Source: Membranipora membranacea (Eukaryota; Bryozoa; Gymnolaemata; Cheilostomatida; Membraniporidae). From it: a DNA stretch of 64,000 nucleotides. The translations under genes were made by a program, and so were the position numbers. The notes under the pieces were generated by a model. It saw only the letters and a program-made list of their open reading frames with translations. It was not told where the DNA came from and ran no database searches. The stretch lies in contig OU612072.1 of the NCBI GenBank assembly GCA_914767715.1, forward strand, positions 14,570,001 through 14,634,000. Direction: 5' to 3'. Of this stretch, positions 11,301-26,300 are shown one piece after another; within the stretch, counting starts at the first letter, position 1, and every line of letters starts with the position of its first letter.

Positions 11301-14300
11301 GGTGAGGGTCCGTCTGGGACAGTATCAGGAAAGTTTGGCGCTAACAGACTGACCCAGACAGACTGGGATTGTGTTATTTTCATGTTCACATTGACTGGGA
11401 CAGCTACCTGGGATGAACGTCATGGACAATGAGCACCAGTTATTATTAGACAGGAGTTGTATAAGCAACTTCTAGGTTTTACCTTCCAAGAAATTGTGAG
11501 CCACTATACACTCTAAATCATGTAAATAGTTCATGGTACCAAAATACTCTTTACTAGGGTGATTTTACCTTCACAGTGACTCTAAGCTACCTTGGTAGAC
11601 ACTTCAGTGATGTAACATACAAATTGGCAAGCTAGAAATAGAAATTCCCTTTCATGAGTTTGTTATCTCTATAATTATGATCGATCTATGATTAATATAC
11701 ACACCCTCAATCCAGTTTTGTAATAATTACATCAACCTTTGGAATTGTGAGTCATAAGTCAAAGATTTGCCGTAAATGTCTCTCTACACTCTGGACTGAC
11801 TCAGGCTTAGTGGTTATGTTAATGTGAAATACTCCATTACCTACTAACGTGAATCCCATGAGTAAAGTATTTTTCAGTTTGAATTTCGAAATTTGTTATA
11901 CAAAAATGTCTACCATAGAAGAGTAGAGTATTGGCATATGGTCTTACTCCTTGCTTAGACTATATAGTTTAAGCAACGAGAAAGAGCAATGTTACCCCTT
12001 GGTTAAAGTGCTCCTACATTGTGGGTTTTGGCATTGTCATTATCAACCACAACCCACCAATAGTGGTACGCAATCACCTGCAACCTGGGCGACGTTTTAG
12101 GGCACTTAGAATATCTGACAAGAGGTAAAGTTTTTCCATACGCTGAGGGAAATTTGTGACTATCTCCAAACTGGCTACATTGAACTCTAGCTTATATATA
12201 TACACTTCTAGTGCAGACCCAGCGTCAGCCTAGTTACCCAAGGGTCCCAACATTTGGATTATAATTGATGTTTCAACTTTTTGGCCAGTGCCGCTGCCGG
12301 TTCTCTGTATAGAAAAAAGTAGTTCCTGAAAGTTTTGGCAGTAATAGCGCAGCCTGCTGAATGAGTGTGTTGTATCAGTGACCTCTGACCTAGTCTCATC
12401 CCAAAACATATGTGTAACAAAACAGACAAGTTCATTTATTTTAACATTGGTTTTTCAAAACTGCAGTTTTGTATTCAGATCAGCAGTAATCATAAACTCA
12501 ATGACTTCCTCGTTTTGACTGGTCTAAACTAAGCAAGCTTATTAGAGTGGGGAGCTTAGAAACACACTAACTCTGGTAGGGTGTGTAGGATTGGCGTAAA
12601 TTCACGGTAGACACTCATTATGACTGATGATATGTATTGAAGACGGTTTTATCTGTTAGTTTTGACCTAAGATTTACTATTAGCTAGTTGAAAAAAGTCT
12701 CAGGCACAGATGTAAGGTTCCCACTGTAGTTAGTTAATACTCTCATCATAGTTAGATGAGGGAAATTAGGTTTAGTCAGTTAATTAAGGCTAGGTTTGTA
12801 ATCAGGTCGTTGACCGCTTCATTGCCAGTACCGAATTTGTGTCAAATGATACAATATGTGGGCTTGATTTTGTATGACCAACAGCACTGGTTTCAGTCCT
12901 CCCCTGTTCCTATCCAAACGTCATAACGTTTAACAATTAGAAGACTAGTTTCAGCTTGTGGAGGAAGCTCGGTCAAGAAGACCACTAATTATCATGAGTA
13001 TCCTGGTAGTCTTGTCAAGCAGCTAATTTTTTGATTCGAAGAGTACCAAAAAAAATTGCCGTGTGACAAGGCTAATGTCCTAGATGTTTCTTTGACTAAA
13101 TGACATTTTCCAGTAAACAAGTCAATCAGACCAGAATGTGCTAAAATACTTAATGTTTGTTGACTGCAGAGTTGTCAAATCACAGAGACGCCCTTTGCAT
13201 CTGATACGGGGGGGGGGGAGGGGAGGGGTGTGTACATACCATCATGACAGTATCGCTGTTTTGCGATTATCAACAGTCTATTTTTGTCTTTTTTCAAGGA
13301 ATCTACCACCAGGGTATAAATGCTTAATGTTTCGAAAAGTTTGTTTATGCATCAGCTGTGTCTAACCTGTTAATGATGTTTCGATTTTTTGTACAATAAC
13401 ATAACATGCTAACTGCCTTGCCCATAAAAAAATTAATAAAAGTAAACAGCATGACTGTTGTTATTTTGCACAGAGAGATTTTTCTGTACCACCTACTGCT
13501 AGTATTGCTAGACACCATCCTATTGTCAGGGGTCTTTCTTACCCTTGTCATACGGCTACAAAAAAATTACCCATGTGACAAGGCTAGTTCTTACTCCCTA
13601 ATAACAGGGAGGGTGGGATCCCACCCTCCCTGCTAATAACATTTTCACTTTTGATTGAGAGTAGTTGTCTTCTCACTGAAGATAACTTTAACCTTTTCTT
13701 TATACCCAGCTGCTGTAATGCCGCCTATACTTGAACATTATTGGCAAGAGGACTGGCTGGTTGTGCGATCTCTCCATACCTTTCATCGTCATGTCTGAAA
13801 CTAGATTGGCATCAAAGTTTCTATGGACCACATGAACCCTTTGAAAAAACATGATAGTTTATTGAAGCAAGGACTTAGAATTAGAGTTGTCTGTAACTCA
13901 TTGATTTAAAATTGTTTCAAATGTACAAAATAATGATAACATATCTGATGAGCACCTCACTTTTGTTTTAGATGAAGATGGCGTCTCAGGATAGTACAGC
14001 TAACACTCTACCCTCTGCGTCTAGTGGACAGAAGACTCCTCCCGTGCTCACCGCCAGTGATATTACAGTCAAGGAGAAGAAGATCGGCCATCGTAGAGTG
14101 GACGAACAGACCGGACAGGTCACATATAAAAAGGTAAGTGGGGTAAAATCAGCTGTGACTGCTTAAGAATACTAGAGGGCCCTGGGATAGTGGGAGTTTG
14201 GGGTGGGGGTAAATAAGGTTTTAAGGAAAGCGTGTAATAGTTGGGAAATAGGGCACCTGGGAAATTCCTTCACACCCAATATACTAGTCAATAAGGTTAT

Positions 14301-17300
14301 GGCAAGCAAGGTTATCATGCGCGGCTGTTTGTCCTTGGAGGATCGTGCAGCTTTTGGCCAGACTTGCAGGCTTACTAGGACCCAGGGTACCTCCCACTCA
14401 CCCTCAAAAGGGAACAGGGAAATAGGTCATGTCCCTTGAGTTTGGTACTCCTAGCTCGGGGGCAGGGGCTGATGTCAGTCCTGTCTACCATTCAGAGCAG
14501 TTAGAAGGTCATTATGGCGAGCAGTTGGAAATCCCATGAGATTTTCTCTATGATTTATTTCGAAATCGGGAAATCAATAACAGACTAATGAGTAATGAGG
14601 GATGTCAGTGCTTTGCATCGGATGGAATGTCCGCCTGACTTAACTTAAGTAACCACCACCTGCCTGTGATAAAGGCCTAACAGAAAAGAATATGTTAACC
14701 GAACACAATATGAACAGTTACAGGTTGGAATCCCCCAAATTGGGAATTACAAGCTCATTTCATTGCAAAGATGCAGTCATCGGCCAAATTAATCTAACTT
14801 TCAAAAAAAGGTTGCGGGCAGAGATCATAGCATCAAAGTACCACAATTTTTTAGAAAAAATTCAAAGATGCTGGTCTGTCCCGAGGGGGCCTGTCAGTAG
14901 TATGACATGGTTCAGTTTTTCCTGGCGCTGTCATTCCATGTTCGAGCAAGATGTCCCGATAAAAGAGCAAATTGGTTGACAATTTCGTCCGGGCAATATT
15001 AGTGTGACGTCAACTGATATCTGAACAAAGGAGGTCTCTGACATTTTTATTCTCTATACTAAATATGCTGGTCCATATGTGGTACAGCTCATCACTCAAA
15101 TGACATACTTATTTGTTCAGCTGGAGTTGCCACCCTAGGTTAGACGAGAATACAACATTAATTGGGTGACAATTTCGTCCATCTCTGGTCAATTTTGTGC
15201 CAAGTGTCAAGTTATATTAAAACAAAAGTTATTTCTGACTTTTGTCCAATATCCTGTTTTCCATTCAGAGAGGTTTGTCAATTTTGGCACCCACCAAATT
15301 GCAAAGCCCTTGGGAAATTAACCCCAGCTGCAAATGCCCTAGCTAGGTCATAAAAGGAATTCCAAGGCTAGAAAACTTAGATAGAATATCAGACCACTAA
15401 AGTGAAAGTCTCAATCTAACGTATGATTGGTGCTCTAACAATATCACTTGACAAGAGTCAACATTGAGTGCAAGGCTCTTGACTGTACAATAATAAACAG
15501 TATCATGCTAACAAGCAGTGTGTTTTATGGTATTTGACAAGTTACATAAAATACTCCAAGCTTTCCTCAGAGTTGTAATAATATTATCTACATGTAGTTA
15601 GAGTACTGATAATAGCCTAGGACTGTTTTGGGAACTGAAGTGCAAGGGTGAAACTCAATCAAAAAAGCAAACTTGGAAACTTGACGCAGAGATAGGATTG
15701 TATATTGTGCACTGCTTAGTTAAAAAGTTTAGTAAACTTAATTGTGACAAGGATCTGCTTGGATTATCTAAGGATTAGTTGAAACTGGACAGGATTACTT
15801 AATCTACTACATGAAACTAATATGAGGATTATCTAGCTATTGTCATTAGGATCTTACTTTCGGACCAGGATTAAATGCCCATGGATGATTGATCACAAAT
15901 ACTATTGTAAGCCGACTGGAATGTGCAGAATCTACTGTCTCTTATAAAAGTCGAGATAGTAAAGACTGGACGATACAATCACATCATACAGCCTTCCTTC
16001 AAGCTCATAGTACAGTCCTGCTGGTACTTTGGGCGGTATAGCTACTTTCACGGCTGGCAACACTACTTGAACAGGTTCAACTGAAACTTTACTTCAGTAC
16101 AACAGGAAATTCTGACCAAATCACGCCAATATACAGTGGTACATCAACCTCTTCCTGAGGATTAGCATCACCGATTCAATTGACACGGATACAAACAAAG
16201 TCAATGTTACGGACTCGCCGGCCGGGGCCAGTATCCACTCCAATTGTGCGTTCTGGTAACCTATGGATTAAGATTCTATATGGCTAGTAATAAGCTCTAG
16301 TGTCAGAGTTGTCGTTCAAGAATCTCACAATGTTTGATCATGGTAAGACAATTGGAAAAAGCTTCATGTCTTTTGAGGGTATACAAATTCCCGCTAGTCC
16401 TCAAAATTTTCGTTGTTTGGAAACATGGGGAGTACTTAGCTGTATTAGGTAGGATACCTGGTACATGCGGTACACAACACTGCATTCACCAGCCGCTTTG
16501 TGAGTCATCATTAATTTAGTTTCAGAAGTGTCACCCCCCCCCTCCCTCTGATTAATTACAATGATAATGGTGCGTTCCTATGGTTCCAACATAACTGCTG
16601 TGCCAAGACCGAGAATTTACAGCCTATTAAATAGATTAGAAATGAACCGAACCCCCTGACCGAACCCCTTCATGGGCCAAGGTGTGAAAACTTACACCTG
16701 AAAGCACATCATAAAATAAGATAATTGGGACACACACACACACACACACACAGTCTTATCAGTAAAGTGAGATGATATGGGCGGGGTGTGTGTGTGTGTG
16801 TAAATTTCTCTCTTCTCAGATATACTGGGCTGTCAGTTAAGCGTAGATCTGATGAGACAGGGCCGTAGAGGCAAGGGTCCGAGGCGAGTCTACAGCATCA
16901 CCAGTCCTCCTCATGAGAAATTTAAGCCATATAATTAGCAAATGAAAATCCAGAGGAGCTGATTCTGACATGGATTATTCAATTATTGTGTTTTTAGGCC
17001 ATTGTATTTAGCTTTCTAGGGGAGGCAGTGCCTCCCTGCCTCCCCTAGAACTACGGGCCTGTGAGATGATGCTTGCAGATAGCACTTGACAGCTCCCAAG
17101 AATTTAATATGAGGGAGTGTATTTATTTTCATCCCTTTACATCTCTAAATTAATGTACTGGGTGTTTATACATGTATGTCAGAACTTGGCAGAAGTTATA
17201 TAAGTTAGCAAAAGCATATAAGTGAAACAACCTCGGTGGACAGTTCGGTCGATGGCAGCATCAAATTGTCGAACTGGAACGCTAGCTACTCAAAGGTTAG

Positions 17301-20300
17301 AAATTCCAAACTCTTAAAATCAGGGTATATGAGTTCTATTGAACGTTTTATCACTGGCATCTTGTGTACTGCAAGGCTCACAAGGAATTCCCCTTCAGTT
17401 TGATTTGCAGCCAATTTTTTTTGACATATGAATATGATTTCAAGTAGCAGAGCTTACTTAGAAACCCCTATCCCCCCTCCCCCTAATGGTAAGGGGGTTC
17501 ATTGACATCCCCTTTGATATCTTTGGTAGGCCTGCTAAATCGGATTGGCTCTGCACCAGGGACTACTTGCGTTTGATATAAAAATAATACGCCTAGGTCA
17601 TATAAACATTTTGCTGAGTAATTTTAGATTAACTCGTACTAAAATAGTCTAGCCAATAATTGTTTTACAAAATATCATGCCAACAGCGACTGAAAGCGGA
17701 AAAACCCACTGTTTATTTGTCAAACATGTGAAAGAATTCCTGACATCTATCAAGAATCTACGGTATTTTGTACTGCCAAGAAGGTTCTAGATAGGATCCT
17801 CAGCCTGACTTTTTAGGAATTTTGTGTTCACTGCATGCAGGGTTAAGTTCTTCTGACTCTTTGGTGATAGGCTACTACATAAGTCACACAGATAATGGCA
17901 AATTTTTTCCTTCCCTGTCTGTGTCTTGCTTCAAACGTATGCAGCTCCATGCTTCGGCCCTCAAGACATGCTGGAATTCCATTATAATAAATTACATAGA
18001 TAGGATTCCACAGCTAACCTTGCAATATGCCGTGGTGATTATCTAATAACTAAATAGGTGACATGGGGACAGCGTGATTATCTCACCTCCAGAGATCACT
18101 CTGGGTAATGTTTACAATTATGATGTAATCTTGAATGCCTCATCATAAATTATCGCAAGAGCGCTCTTCATGGTTGTCATATTGGAGTGCAAAAACTTGT
18201 GATGCACTTTAAAAAAGGAAATTAGTGACATTACGACTAATTTATAATTTGATATGCCTGTAGTGTGAAATGAAACCTTTCAAGTTATATCCTATACTCA
18301 GAACAGGGAATTTCCCAAAACTATATGATAAAGCTTGAAGTTGCTGTCATGGGAAAAGAGGTATTGCTCAACCTAATCTGTTGAAACGTTGAATTTTGGC
18401 TAACACCCCTTTGTTTTATCAGTTTTACACTATTATTATTATAATATTAATGTAGTGTATTTTGTTATACGATACATTGGGGGTAGGAAGGTACCTAGAG
18501 GGTTTGGCAGCTTTTCCTGCACAGCTGGGCACTGCACTATAGGTGTCTTGACTCCACTTACGCGCCTTGCCTCACGCAACTATTTTAGCTAATGGGCAGA
18601 TTATAGGGTACAATCATCCAACTACCCGACCCTACAATCAAACTGGCATTCCCCTCAGGGAAAGAAAAGGGGTTATTGCCTTATTACCTCACTTTTATAT
18701 GGTTGTTTCATGCTATTTCCAGGTCTATTTTTAGCTTGGTTACCTTTTATGTACAATTGGGTTAATTTGTCCCCAAAAATAAACACGAGTTACCCTGATA
18801 ATAAAAACTATACTGGTCACGGGTCAGGAATAGCGCGATATTGCAATTTGTGTAGAGCTGGGCCACATTTGCATTTTTCCTCATTTGATGATTACGCTGA
18901 AAATTGAATGGCAATACAAAAGACTGTTTTTCAATTTCACATCAAACATGTTGAAGCTATCTGAAATTGTCAAACTTATTTATTTCGCTGCAAAATAAAC
19001 AAATTCTTTAATTCTTTTCCGGAATGAATAAGTGCGCTAATGTGGATTTCCTGGTCACAACCTGATCATCTAGGGGTGAAATAATATTGATTTATATTTT
19101 GCACAGCATCCAGCCCTAGGGGATGCCTATTAGTACTGCTCTGGTTTGCTCTATTGCCAAATCACAGGTTGATGAGTGTGAGGCGCCTAGGGAGGCGAGG
19201 AAAATGTCACATAGTATACATGGAGGGGTCAGGAAAAAATCGCCATGTCCATTAAATTGAGTGTTAGGTGCCTAGAGAGGCGAACAAGTGGCACAAAGAA
19301 TCCACCCCTCCTGTCCATGTCTGACAACCCATCCCTACCATCAATGTAGGGGTCAAGGAAATATCACCTTGGCCAAAGAAGGCGATTTTTCTATCTTTTC
19401 ACCTTGACAGGCCTGGAGGCAATCGGTAGGCTAATAGATCTTTTCACCTTGACAGGCCTGGAGGCAATCAGTAGGCTAACAAGGTGCCAATAACATTATT
19501 GAGTAAGGGCTCTGTGCTATTGTCATCTTCCAGCAAATTGTGTGCCGCGTTTTAGCGTGTGTCGGGTAACTGCTCAAAATTTTTAAAAATTGGCATTGAG
19601 CCCTCATTTTCTAAGCTCAATTTTTCGAATTGCCAAGAACTATCCGGCACTGTTCTTTTCTTAGAAAACTTTTACTCTAGGTCATTAGCCCCTTCCAACA
19701 TCATAGAAGGCTAATGCAAGTTGTTACCACTTTTATATTTTGTCGTAACATTATGATGAAAAATGCATATTGCAATTGTATCATTAAGTTATCTAATTTA
19801 AGTAATATTTTAACCTTTTGCTCTCTTTTTTTTCTCGTGAACAGAAAGCGACATCAGACTTGATGACAGCCATACAGCTTGGTATACAGAACTCTGTGGG
19901 AAGTCTGACATCTAAACCTAACCGTGATGTGTTAATGCAGGACTTCAGTGTCGTCGAGACTGTCTACTTTCCAGAGTAAGTGTAGCTAGTCTAAGTGTTC
20001 AGACTCCAAGGCGCAGGGAGTTACCTGCGCCAGCTATCAAACTCCTCTGATAGCTGGCGCAGGTAACTCCCTGCGCCTTGGGGTCTGAGCACTTAGACTT
20101 AAAGTGTAGCCAGTACGTCCAGGGGGGGATTTGTATTTGAAAACCTGCCAAACTCCCTGATCATCATCTGGTCCCTCTTAGCCGAGTCAGTGATCCTTGC
20201 CAAAGGTTTCAATCTCATATTGATCACTGTTCGGAACTATTTATCGAATTGGTAAATTTGCCTAATTGAAATACAAAGTGATAGCTAGGATTTGGCTCAG

Positions 20301-23300
20301 AAATCTTGCTTGTTCTGATTGAAAGACTGCTCGACTTATCTTGACTGTTTGGTTGGTTTTGGCACTAGCAAAGAAATTGGTACTCAAAGACCTACTGAAA
20401 GGAAATTACATTCAGATGAGCTTTGGCTAAGCTCTCAGCTGCCATTTCTGACAGCTCACCCAGACCATCATGGAGATAATAAATGTCTTTTTGAGCTTTC
20501 TTAATTTGATTGTGGAGCTATTAAAGCCACCATTTAAACAGCAAGCTTACCGAGCCGGCAACCATACTGACCCACTACATGGTGACATTATAATTTGTGT
20601 TCTGTGCTTTAACACCGATGCATAATTGACTCGAACCAGAAAGTGACAAAGAAATTGACCAGGAATTTATCTGTTTATGTAGTGCACATGCTCTCCATTC
20701 TTTATTATGTTGATGATGGATTTCACCCCATAAGACTTTCACATCCCACCATGCACGACAATTACGAAGGATCCTTGGCAACTGATTATTTTTGAATTGC
20801 AGATTTTTTGGAAATTTCCTCTATTTTCTGTGGGAAATTTACATTTTTATTTGGCCAAAGACAATGTAGACCTACTTGCTGAACCTATGTATAGAACCTT
20901 TATGGTGTTAAACTTAGATTCAACTTATTCATATGTAGGCCTAGCTATCATATACCACTGCTTTAACTTAATGAAGGTTGTTAACCTGTTGGACTTGGAC
21001 CCCATTACTGGGTCACTCTGTGACTGGGTATTTGGAAATTCCATGCATTATTCATGAAACTGTTCGAATAATTAATCTGAAAGTAATTACTCAACCTGGC
21101 ATGTGAATACACTCATGATAGGCCTAAGTTGGCCCTGGCCTCCTCCATCACACTTGAAAGCCAGCCAATGATGAGAGCTTCACCAATTATCCCTCATTGA
21201 CTTCCATATCCTGACTCAGTCTTCCTGTTCATATTTGAGGAGTAGTAACATAGAGGGTTCACAAAAATATCCCTAGTTCCATCAAACGGATTATTAATGT
21301 TATATGTCTTTGTGTTGCTGAATTCCCGGTATATTCAAAGTGGCCTGAAAATTGTACTCATTCTTATTGAAAAATCAGACTGTAAATTTGATGAATTTAG
21401 CATTCTTTTTCATATCGTACGATAAAAAAGAAAAGTCTTTCAAGTGATAGGGCATAATGGTGTCACATGAACCAAACTTTTGCTCAGAAAACAATGATTG
21501 TTGGAATCGCCGCCTCATTTGTTGCGTGGTCGCGCCTGCTCTCCTTTCTCAACTGGAGATATGAACCACACTCTTATGTTGTATCATATTATATTTACAG
21601 AGACGGTAGTAAACTTACACCAGCTCACAGAGCAGGAGATTTCAAGTTTAAAACCTACGCCCCTGTAGCCTTCAGATACTTTAGGGAACTTTTCGGTATT
21701 CAAACAGACGATTTTCTGGTAAGTTGCATATCAGATAAGCTTCATACTTTTGCAGATGGTGTAAGATTACGGTTCCATCAGCAATGTCAGTTCTGATGAT
21801 AGTTGTCCCAGTTCTCCTGCCTTGACAATCTATGTCTAGTAAATAATAACATCTTTTACTGAAACTGGCCTGTCCAAACTTGCTCGGCGTACTCTTGATG
21901 ACATTATGTCTTTAGCTATTCCAATACCTACTCACATCCTGGCCCATATAAAGCATAACCATTGTCTCATATCCTCCAATGTAAGTTCAGTGACCAGGCC
22001 ATTTGCATTTACATCAGACTTCTAAGCTGAACATTACCCTATCGGAAGACAAGCACATTTGTAATTCAAATTCGACTCATCAAATTCACAGGCTTGAAAA
22101 CATCTACAAAATCCACTGTACACCATTCCTTAATTTTGACTACTCAGCACTGAGGCATTACTACCCCACATTGAACTCAGTTTTAGTATATTCTGTCAAT
22201 TTTCTGACTACCAAGTCTCTGTGCCTAACAGCTGACCCATTTCCAAGAGTTTATTCTACAACTCAGATGTTATTTCTGTGTGATTCTCTTTGTTGTAGAT
22301 ATCTCTGACAAGTAATCCATTGACAGAGTTATCTAACCCTGGTGCTAGCGGTAGTGTTTTCTTCATTACTGAAGACGATGAATTTATAATCAAAACAGTT
22401 CAACACAAAGAAGCTGACTTCTTACAAAAACTGCTACCCGGATATTATATGGTGAGTGTTATTCAGTGCAATGATTAGTAACGTTAGGTTGTCTTTGGGA
22501 GGCTTTCATTTAAAAGCTACCCAAATCCTTTCCCAGATTGTTTCTTGCTCTTTCGAGTTGAGTTCTGATGTATGTGACTGTTGATGGAAGAATATAACTT
22601 ATTATTGAGTGATTTGGGATCAAATTTTTCCAAATTAAAGACCATAAAGAGTTTTTGGGCTAAGCAATCGCAAGGATTTGGCTGAAGAATTCGCCTCCTG
22701 AGAAGGTCAAAAGAGATTCAATCACCTAGTAGCTTGGTTGCAAAACTAATGACACATGTTACTTGTTTTCGATAGATGGTTGACAATGAAATGCCCTTAC
22801 CAGGAAACATTTACGGATTTGCACTACTTGTGATAGATCCATTGATAACTTATATACTTGTATTTATAGAATCTTAACCAGAATCCACGGACACTTTTAC
22901 CAAAGTTCTACGGCTTATACTGTCTACAGGTAATGTAATAATACTTGGCTACTACAGACTGCGCTGACTCAAATAGCAACGACAGTCCCAATTTAATTTT
23001 AAATGGAACGCTTCATCTAAGTCATACCAGTCCTGACCCTGTTGTTGTCAGTGAGGGTTTAAATGATAACATTTTCTTCCACCAAGATCCCAGATTCAGT
23101 CAACTGGTCAGCTGCTCAGCTTTCTGTCAGTTGTGCACAATCCCAGAGGCAGATCTCAGAAATTGGAGACAAATTCTATTGTCTCAACAAATCTCATTTT
23201 ATACTCCAGGCGGCTGGTAAGAACATTCGTCTGTGCGTCATGAACAATCTATTACCCAGAGCTATCCACATGTCAGAGAAATATGACCTGAAGGGCTCCA

Positions 23301-26300
23301 CCTACAAGCGTAAAGCCTCCAAACACGAGCTGGCTAAGTCATCGCCGACATTCAAGGACTTGGACTTCAAGGACAAGAACCAGGATGGTATATATCTAGA
23401 GGCTGACACGTACGACGCTCTCCTCAAAACTATGAGGCGCGATTGCAGGGTAAGTATAAAATTAAGATAGTTACAATTGAATGACTGGCCTGAACCATGG
23501 GCTCCTAGGGCTTGTAAGCCTGCATTTTGCGGGTTCAGAACGTAGGCAAATAGCAGGCTTGCAAGTCCGAGGAAGTTATGACTTGGAAGTCAACACCAGT
23601 GCCACGATTCGTTCAATCAGGCTGTCAACTTGTTATGATGGCTTGTACCATCTCCGTCTCAACATTTAATCAAAATAACTTATGCATTGCTTGCCTACCT
23701 GCTTTGCCTGTTGTTTAAAATCATCTTTGAATTCAGTAAAAGGAGACAAATTCAACATGCGAGTGACAAAGTAAAAAACAACTGTCCAACACAGTTTTCA
23801 AATAGTCAAGTTCAGCGCTTAGTGTTTGGTTGCCAATATGGGCACTTCATTATACAGGCCAACTGGAATTGCTTAACCCTGCGTTGATATTGCTGGTTGA
23901 TCCTCGTTTGACACTATCAATATTACTTTTTATTATGGTTATTCAGGTCTTGGAAAGTTTCAAGATTATGGACTACAGTCTTCTACTAGCAGCACATAAT
24001 GTTGATGAGACAAAGAAAAGAAGAAGTGAAGAGAGGGCGGGCTTGTACCCACCCGCAATCACAGAGGGCAGTAGGACCCACCAGCTATCTCCAGTCTCTG
24101 AACAGCCCAGTACCAGTGACAGCGCTGGGGCTTACGATGCTCAAGGTACAGTACAAGTTCTTTTTGTACATTAGATAGTTCACTCTGTTAGGAGTATGGG
24201 GGAGCTAAGTTGGTGTAAGAGGCCATGTGTCCTGCAGTCAAATGACTACCGGGTGCTGTGCTTTAGGTGTGTTCTGGCGTGTTTGCAAACTGGGAGCAAC
24301 TTGGTGCTGTGATTTCATAACACTTAAAATATTTGTCTTATATGACAACACATGCTCCTCAAGAGATTAAACAGAGGTTTCAGGTATTTTAGGTTGTACA
24401 GAAATATGTAAGCTTCAACAAGAGATACAATTTCACTCCCCAACATCCTAGTCTTAAATTTTGTCAGAAAATCATCTGGACACCTACTTGGCAGAGCCCA
24501 CCCCAATTCACTAATGCTGTCTGTCGTCATGAGAAGTGAATCCGTTATGTGAAGTATCATGATTATGTTTTAGGTGCTGAGGCTCGTTTCGCTACACCCG
24601 TTCCAGTAGGAAAAGGTAATAGAAGTACTAAGGCTAGATTAGCTCATTTCTCTACAGCCATGGAATCTATACAGGCTGAGACTGAGCCTGTTGAGGTGGA
24701 TGATGAGGATGTCCCGTAAGTTAACCATCAGGATTCTGGGAGGTTCAGAGGCTATGCCAGATAATCAGACACCATCATTCTATATATATATATATATTAT
24801 ATATCAATATAGTTTTATTGTCAGTGTATACTCTTTTTATTGTCAGTCTACAATCTGAATTATACAAGATCATTTTATTTTCATTGGTTATAAATCGTTT
24901 CAAACTTTGGCTAAAATGCAGATTAAATATTCCCAAAAATTTGGAGCATTCTGGGAGGATGACCCAGGCTTATTATCATAAGTAGATTGAAATAAAATGA
25001 AGCTGTTTTTAACTCCATAAGACTTGTTGTTGAAACATAGTAAAGTCATTTATTAACTTCATAACAATGTTATTTGACTTTAGGCCAGGTGGTATTCCAG
25101 CTAGGAATGCTAAAGGAGAACGACTCCTGTTATACGCTGGTGTTATCGACATCCTCCAAAGTTACAGACTAAAAAAGAAGTTGGAGCACGGCTTCAAAAG
25201 TATTGTACATGATGGGGTGAGAATTAGTTTTCGTATCGCAGTCATATAAACTTTTATTTTACCTGCTAATAGTTGATGGATCAGTTCCAACTGTTCAAAC
25301 TGTGAATTATACATGAATGGTAAACAATATGTATGGTTTTTACACAAAAGCTCCATATAAATTTTACACAAGCAAACTTTTGGAGGTGCCTGCGCACCTA
25401 GGATTTCTGATGACAGGAAATCGGTTCAAACTCTGTCTAGTCCTTTACAGGATGACTAGGCTGGACACTCACTGGAATGTGCTAAAAAGCCAATTCACTA
25501 TCCTGTAGTCCTAATTAGTCTAATTCAGTATGTGCACCTAACATGTGCCCGCCCTTAATTATTGAAATTGGCATCGGGTCGTCACACCAAACTTCATCTG
25601 ATGGTACCCAAGCTAAGGGAATTACACTCTCTATCGGACATAGAGACTTACACAATAGTATATCACATGATCAGTGTGCATTGGATATCAATACTGATTT
25701 CCCATGTGTGTTGCTAGTTTAAATAACAGTTTGTACTGAATTTATCGTTTATAGGACTCCATCTCAGTGCACAGACCCAGCTTCTACGCCACAAGGTTCT
25801 TAACCTTCTTTGAGAAGGAAGTTTTCAAGAAGGTGGCTTCTCGTAAGTGTTTAATTTTCTCATTTGCGTGAAAGTTATGTTATTGATGTACAATTAGCCA
25901 AGTTATTTGGTTATTTGCTGGTTGCTGTTGCGCCTCTTTCAACCAACCAACAGGAGTGGAAAAGTGGAGGTTAATATTTGGCACCACCCCACAATGTTTT
26001 AAACTGCACAGTTTGATATTGCATCGCGTTTTCATATACTTGATTCAGTAAAACAGTTATAGTTGTAGAATTTCTGAATGCACTTTCATTGTCTTGAAGT
26101 GAGAGTTTCCTACCTACTTCTTGTGTGCAAGGATGTTATTTGGTGACCCCTTGGTGTGGTTCCCCAACACAACACAGACCCGTAAAGTTTCAATAAATGA
26201 CCTTACGTAACAACCAGACTCGCGCATCAAAAGGCCTACCTTTTTATCTAAGATGTTTGAAATTTAACAGATGGATTTTCTTTCAAATCTTGGTTGATAA

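Larger units (their letters stand above)
14134..19844 (+). other. PIP5K intron 3 (5.7 kb)
   Basis: The intron holds one CAGG-type MITE (16858-17061), paired CA and GT runs near 16730-16801, short local duplications at 14969/15158 (TGACAATTTCGTCC), 19170/19258 and 19394/19439, and otherwise AT-rich sequence without recognised coding content. The open frames in it are low-complexity or short and unsupported. Confidence 0.6.

Noticed and set aside
22945..23209. Open frame running into PIP5K exon 8 from upstream
   Set aside because: A clear acceptor at 23208-23209 begins the homologous AAGKNIR segment; the upstream residues have no counterpart in PIP5K and are intron read-through.
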